From positions 2,626,397 to 2,690,396 of the forward strand of contig OZ026548.1 of NCBI GenBank assembly GCA_964020155.1: a stretch of 64,000 nucleotides of DNA, read 5' to 3'. The notes below the pieces were generated by a model. That model saw nothing but the letters and a program-made list of their open reading frames with translations, was not told where the DNA came from and did not search any database. A program made the translations under genes and the position numbers. Below, in pieces: positions 39,864 to 47,200 of this stretch. Position 1 is the stretch's first letter, and each line of letters begins with the position of its first letter. The stretch comes from Chondrilla cf. caribensis. Its lineage: Eukaryota; Porifera; Demospongiae; Chondrillida; Chondrillidae.

Positions 39864-40922
39864 CACAAACACGCAATACTAAAACGATTTCATCAGTAGA
39901 AGCAATTCACCCATTTGACTACCAACATCCAGGAATAAAGGTTTCATCTCCACACCTCTACACAGTGGCTTCAGGGCTTCATGTCTCAATAGTGCAACAT
40001 GTGATAATTGCACTCATGTACCAAATTAGACAATGCTCCAGTGAGGTTCTACGTACAACTTCAATAAAATTTTAATAACTACTACAATTGTTAATATTTA
40101 TACAGAAACATACCACTTAATAACTGAAGTACTTCATCCATACCATTCATGACCATGTCCGTGATAGTTTTATGTACTTTGGAATTACACACGTGTAAAC
40201 TAATAAAATACACCTATATTTACAATACACTAATATTTACAATACATCCATGAATATACATGCTTTATAGGAGGGAATGTGCAGTGTGTGTGGTGAGGGA
40301 AGAAAGGGATGGTTGTAGGTGTTGATGTGGATGTCCTGTGCATTTGTATAAACAAAATGGAGAAAACATACAATTTTCATCCGGCCTGCACTAATAAATG
40401 TGATGATGTGCAATGTACTCGTATTCAAACAAAAACTGTATTGCAACATTATTACCATGAAAGAGTATGTGTGCATAGACAATATACATATGTATTGGTA
40501 TATGTTAGACTGGATCCATATTGCATGATGGGGTATATATGGGGCGTACATTTTCTCAACAAACCTGTTTGGTAGCAAGCACATTAGCATCCATTTTCTC
40601 AACTAGTTCTCTCACAATGTGGAGATGTCCATATCTTGAAGCAAAATGAAGAGCAGTCCAACCATCCTGAAGGTGACAATACAGACAATTCAATGCTGAT
40701 AGTTGGGTCTATACTATAGTGGTTCAGTAGTTGTTCTTTGTTAGCCTATTATAACTAGCAATTCATCAAGTACAGTTGGAATATTTTTGTGGTTGGTCAG
40801 TAGCAGACATGATTAATGTGAAACATTTCATCTACAAAGTTGCAATTAACAGATAGCATGTTTGGGTAATGCAATTATGGTAAATGATGAAAAGAATGGA
40901 GAAGTAAACCACACACACGCAT

Positions 40923-40988
<66 letters not shown>

Positions 40989-41010
40989 ACACACACACAC
41001 ACACACGCAT

Positions 41011-41084
<74 letters not shown>

Positions 41085-41220
41085 ACACACAGTCCTCCAG
41101 ATATTGCCTGAAAGTTTCAGAAAAGTTTTAAAGTGCTTGCTACAATTCTCTGGGAGGAGTAAACAGACATTGTGTGTGTTTGTGTGGGTGTGGGTGTGGG
41201 TGTGGGTGTGCATGCATGCA

Positions 41221-41262
<42 letters not shown>

Positions 41263-44200
41263 TACTCTTAGGAAGTGGCCATGAACACACAAATAAAATA
41301 ACACTTATGGAAGGATGGGGGTGGGGGGACATGACTTGAATATAATGTTACAAGAGACATATGAAAGTTCTCCGAGAGGAGGGGGAAATATCTGACACAG
41401 TTGACACAGGAAATGCCCCCTTGCAATTGTTGCTTAGTGCATCATTCTGAACAATTCTAACCAGAACCGTTTTTGAAATGATCTGACTCTAACCCGCCTG
41501 ATGACCTAGGTGGGAAATGATACCCAAAGTGCACCTATGTAACCTAGTAATCATAATAAAGGGAAGTTTTGGTTTGTTTCGTATGTAACTAGCACACAGA
41601 AGTGAAGTAACATCTACAAACTGTTTTTGACTCTGTAGTACAGAGTCACCTTTTAAATGTAATAAGAGTTGTCCACTATAAGACCAACTAGTGACGTGTA
41701 TAGACTCATGATTGACTCACATTACACAGTGTCAGGTACATACAACACTGATTGTGGAAACAACATATAGAATAAACACATACGCACAACAACTAACCTT
41801 ATTTCCAAGGTTAGGATTGAATCCACACTCTTCAATGAGGTATTTCACTACTGCTAGATGACCTTCCCATGCAGCACAGTGGAGACAGATGTTACCAGCA
41901 TTGTCCAGGTCAAACTTTGTATCTCCAAACTTTGGAATGAGGTATTTCACAATCTCCACATGACCACCATATGCAGCAAAATGGAGGGCATTGGATCCAT
42001 TCTGACCATAAAAGAAGAAAGACAACAAGATGGAGATGGTGTTTCATGTCACAATAGTACAACATCCAATAATGCAAAACACACACATGCATTAATATGT
42101 CTGTGTTTCAAACACACCTTCAATTTCAAACAATCTAATCTAAACCACTTTTAAACACCTCCAGTGTGATAATCTATGTAGTAAAACCAGAGGGCAGCTT
42201 TTCCACCTAAAGACAAAACATGCTTTGAGAGGGGAGTTGACAGGCTACATTTTTCAAAGGATGACTTGTATTCCACATTTGCTTTGTCTGTATATTGAAT
42301 ATGACAATGAAGTCACTCGCCCTCTAGTGCTGGAAACAGTGTTGTAAATGTTTTGAATTGATCACCACTTATGTGCAAGAGTTACTTGCAGAGAAAAAAA
42401 GTCCAAAAAAGCTCCACTATATCACAGATGGTGTAGTGAACAACCTCATACCTCTGAAAGCTGCTGTATGTCCAAGCCATGTTCCTTAACAAGCCAGTCA
42501 ACCAAGTCAATGCTACCTCCAATTGCAGATCGGTGAAGTAGAGTTTGACCATACTATAAAGAAGACATAGTCATAGTACATTATCATGTGAATAATGTTA
42601 AACAAGGCAAATCCTAGTGGGATGAAATGAATATAAAATATAATATACAAATTTGCTGTAAAGGACCACAACACAATTGGTACAGCGTTCTGAGTGGATA
42701 GGGGTCACCATTCTTACTTCGATTGTCAAGCACAAAATGTGGTAACAATTTGCGAGTTCTTCCTTCGATATCTGATGAATGAGAGGATTTGGAAATTGTT
42801 CGCTGTCATCCAACATGACACTATTCCGATATTCCGTCCAGTCCACCCAAATAGTTGTAGCCCATGCAGTATTCTTCTGAGTGTTCAGAGGAACAGCTGA
42901 ATTCTTAACGCACTGGATACTTCTTTGAATGTCAAAGGTCCGAAGTGTTTAGGTTTCGAAAACATTTTGCCTGAAAAACGAACAGTTTTCAAACAACTAG
43001 ACTACTTTCCTTGAAAGAGTTAATTCTCTAAACCCACACACAGAACTTGGTGAACACATCGTTTTATGTAATATTGCATCATGGTACAAGCCAGTTATTC
43101 AATTCGCACTGCGGGGTCATTGATTATACACATCCCGAGGGCGGAGCCCTTGGTGCTCAGTGAATAACCTATACATAAATCACACCACAACCACCTTATC
43201 CCAATTCTGCATATTGTGATACATGTGAGCAGACTAATCACATTTTCAACTACATTAGACAGTCAGTTTAACAGAGTTAGAGTTGTGGACAATGGGAAGT
43301 GGTGGGATGTACCAGGTGTAGACCTTTCAGCAATGTGAGCCTGGATAATTGTTGAGTGGTATTCGAATGCATTATAAACAGTCTAAGATTATGCTTTGGC
43401 TGTGGCAATATTAAGAAAAGAGAAACTGAGAGAATTGAGAGGGAAATAAGGAGCCAGCAAAAACCAGCTGAAAGGAGCCAACACAAACCAGCTGAAAGGA
43501 ATAGGTACGAGAGGAGCTAATATGTAAAGTGCTGACTCATTCAAAAGAACTCTACTCCTAGGGTAGAATAAATAAAACGAGTTAAAACACTGATCCACAT
43601 TTGAACCACAATAACACTATGAATGAACGAGTTAATTGAGTCGGTACATATCTGTGTGGGGACATAAACAGTTGGTATTATTACCTTCAGCCACCATTGT
43701 ATAACATGCACAGTTACAATGTTCCATCAATCCAGTCCACACTTACTTTATTCTTATCCTTCAAGTCACAGTTGTACTTGTCAAACAAATGTTCCACCAG
43801 AGGAAAATGGCCATAGCCAGCTGCACAAGTCACAGGTCTATGAACCTTTTCCTAAAGTTTAGGAAATTATGATATTGTGTAATATATTGAGGATCACGGT
43901 ATAGGTAATAGTTATACCACCTCTAGGTCTTTTGTAACGGAAATAAACAGTTAGCTATATAATTGGTAGAGCATCAATCTCAAGTGTGCCCTGTAAGGTT
44001 CTAGGGGGTTGTGTACCTGCTGATTTTCAGGTTTAATGATGATTAACACTCAGTCTAAAAAGATTACCATGTACGGAACACAACGTAGTACATAAAGATT
44101 CTGTCATGCAATGTCCATCCTATTTTGTGTCCTTCCTGGAACAAATATTGCAGAAATATTTGGACTAAAGGACGGGGTCTTGGGCATTTGCTGCTTGGCT

Positions 44201-47200
44201 GCGGAGGTGTTGTGAATCAGTCAGGGAGATGAACAGAAGGTTGTTTATGCAGTCAATGGTGTAATCTGTGTTGTTGTACGGGGCAGAGATCTGGGGTTGT
44301 CATCAGAAGTTAGATGGGTTGAACCAACTACAGTCTGTATTGGTTATAACATGCCCCTTTGATTCTCAATAATTTATCACTATAAGCGGTGCATCACTAA
44401 AACGATAATTATGCAACACTCTAGATGATGTCACCACTTGTCACATGCGAGTGCGGGCAAAATTTCACATCTTGTTGTTTGCGCAGGTGTACGCATGGAG
44501 CCTGAAGCGAAACGTCGTTGAGTTTGCCTCTCTGTTGGAAACTTCAGAGTAATAACTTACCTTGTCCCATGCATTGGGAGATAGACTGAACTGTTCCACC
44601 ATTCTGTCAAAAAAGTCAGTGTTACCAACATTAGCAAGAGGAAACAAGACACTTTCTCCAAACTACAAAAAGAATGATATGATCATAATATAAATGATAT
44701 ACGCAGCTACACATAGTACCAGCTAAAAACCAACCTTGTCAGTAACTGGTTGGAGTTTACATTCATCCAAGAGCCAGAGGAAAAGTGAGGCATTACCACT
44801 TCTGGCTGCTGCAAACAACAGATTTCGACCATCCTTAGAATGGACGGAAATTGAAAAATTTTAAACTGTAACAGTAAACTGCAACACATTACACTTAGGC
44901 TAATATTTAATGTAGTAAGTGGTTTATGTAACAGCTAAAGTACCTCTCGAGACGCTGCAGGGGATGCAGACACCTTTGCCTAATTGATACCAAGGGCAAA
45001 GCCAGAGGTGTTAATTAGGGAAAGGTATGTTGTGTCAATCAGTTGCTATTAATTTTGAAAGTGCACCTTTGGTTGAACAATGATTAGTAGATGTGTGAAT
45101 AGGAAATAACCAATTATCCACAATGCAACATCGAATGAAGGGGAGTGTGCACACATCACGAATGTGTGCACTGCTTTCCTTTGAAGTCGCCCACGCAACA
45201 TACCACATATCTAACTAGATCCTGTTAATATTTTTTTGAAGAGAATATGTTAACTTTTGCTTCGAAATGATGACAGATGCTGTAACAAATTTTCATTTCC
45301 ATCTGATCAATACTATACATTTCCCTTTTATTGTCGTTCCTTTCATATCCGTAGGATTCAAAGTATTTCCCAGCTCCATTGCTTCCAGAACTGAAAGTCA
45401 GAGAAGATTACCAAATATCAATTTAAATTTTTAGTGAATTACAAAATTATAACCTGCTAGCTGTCCTCCTTGTGGATACAATGCTACTGATTGTAATCTA
45501 AATTCCCGTTGCATAGATGTGAGTTCGAATATACTAATTATTTTGACAACATTATTAAAGTTGAAACAACCAATGTCAATCGAACCAAAAACATCTGATT
45601 CATTATGGCAATCCAATAAATACTCTCATCCATGCAGAGTTAATGACACACAGAATGTACAAAATACCAATCTACCCAATGAGTGCAGCAATAGCTCACC
45701 TCAGTAACAGTGTCAATACTACACTGCACCTCTTCTATCAGGTATTTCACAATATCAATCTGACCTCCTCTTGCAGCAGCAAATAATGGAGTCCATTTGT
45801 ACTAATCAAAGATGAGAATATTAAAGTTAGTCGTTGCAAATTAATGTGTGACATTTCCTGATGTCAAGTACTTCCAATATACTATAATATTGAGTCAATA
45901 ATAATAACTACTAATATACAGCTGCAATTGGAACCTTAATAACCTGAACGTCCCAGGAGTGTGCAACAATCACAATAATATAATTATCATTATGGACATT
46001 CATTGTCATGGTAAAATGAGTTTAGTAATATTGTGTTAACACATCCACTCTTAAATACTTCCAGAAATGCATATAATTATGCATTTACTTATGCATTCTT
46101 ATGCATTCTTAGTTATTTCTAACTTAATTAAAATACTGACTGAACTGATTTATGCATTACTATAGCAAAAAAAATCATTAGTTGTCCAATTTTCTACGGA
46201 TTTCAGCTTCTCTTTAGCTTAGTTTCAGATATAATATTTCAAATTATAACATGTTAATCCAAATCACGGTATTACTTAATAAATATAATATAGTGATAAT
46301 CATGAAAATGATGCCTATTGAAAGGGTTTTACCATTATCACACATGCCTATTATAATATATTAGGAATCCTTCCAATCAAGTGTGATTATTTGTGAACAC
46401 TATATTTTAAGATGATATATAATCATCTCATTATTAATACTGGAATTTCTTAAGTCAAAAATGTCAAATTTATCTGCTGCAGGAAAACTTGATAGTTTTA
46501 TTATTGAACAAAGAGAAGTAAATTCGTAGCAAAGCATGCTAGGATAGAATTGTCTCCTGTTCAGAGTTTGGTTCAAAGGTACCAACAGATCGGAGTAACC
46601 ACAAGCATTTCCCATCATTAACCTGATTGTACTACCGTATACGTACAAATTTTCATGGGACTTAATTATCGCGAAATTTGCGAATCAACGGGCGTTCGCG
46701 AAAATAAAAACGAAAAAATGATTATGAAATAATATACCGTGAAGATCCTTACGCAGTGGCAGTCCAAAAAATCTGGTACACGTACACAATACACAAGCCA
46801 CGTGTTAAGTAAGTTTCTAGCACGCAATGGCCAAGAAGACTATCAACTACTAAATGGGAATGAAGCGTAGCTGATCAGCAACGACCCTCAAATAGCCAGT
46901 ATAGCATACTAAACGATCACTGAGGCACTCTAAGTGTTGATTTCTTTTGCGAAATTTGCAGCTGCAGGCCGCCATTTGCAAAATTAAAATTGCGAAAATA
47001 TTAGGTGCAGGGCGTTCGCGAAATATACGTCCTGAGAAAATTTGTACGCATACGGTATTAATAATTTAAATGCATCAACCCAATGTATTAACATGAATGT
47101 ACAAATGTAGGATTAACCTAATCCAAATACCTCTCAAAAACAAACATTTTGATGTTTTAGTTCCAATTTCACCATCATAGTAAATTTTAATTAACACATG

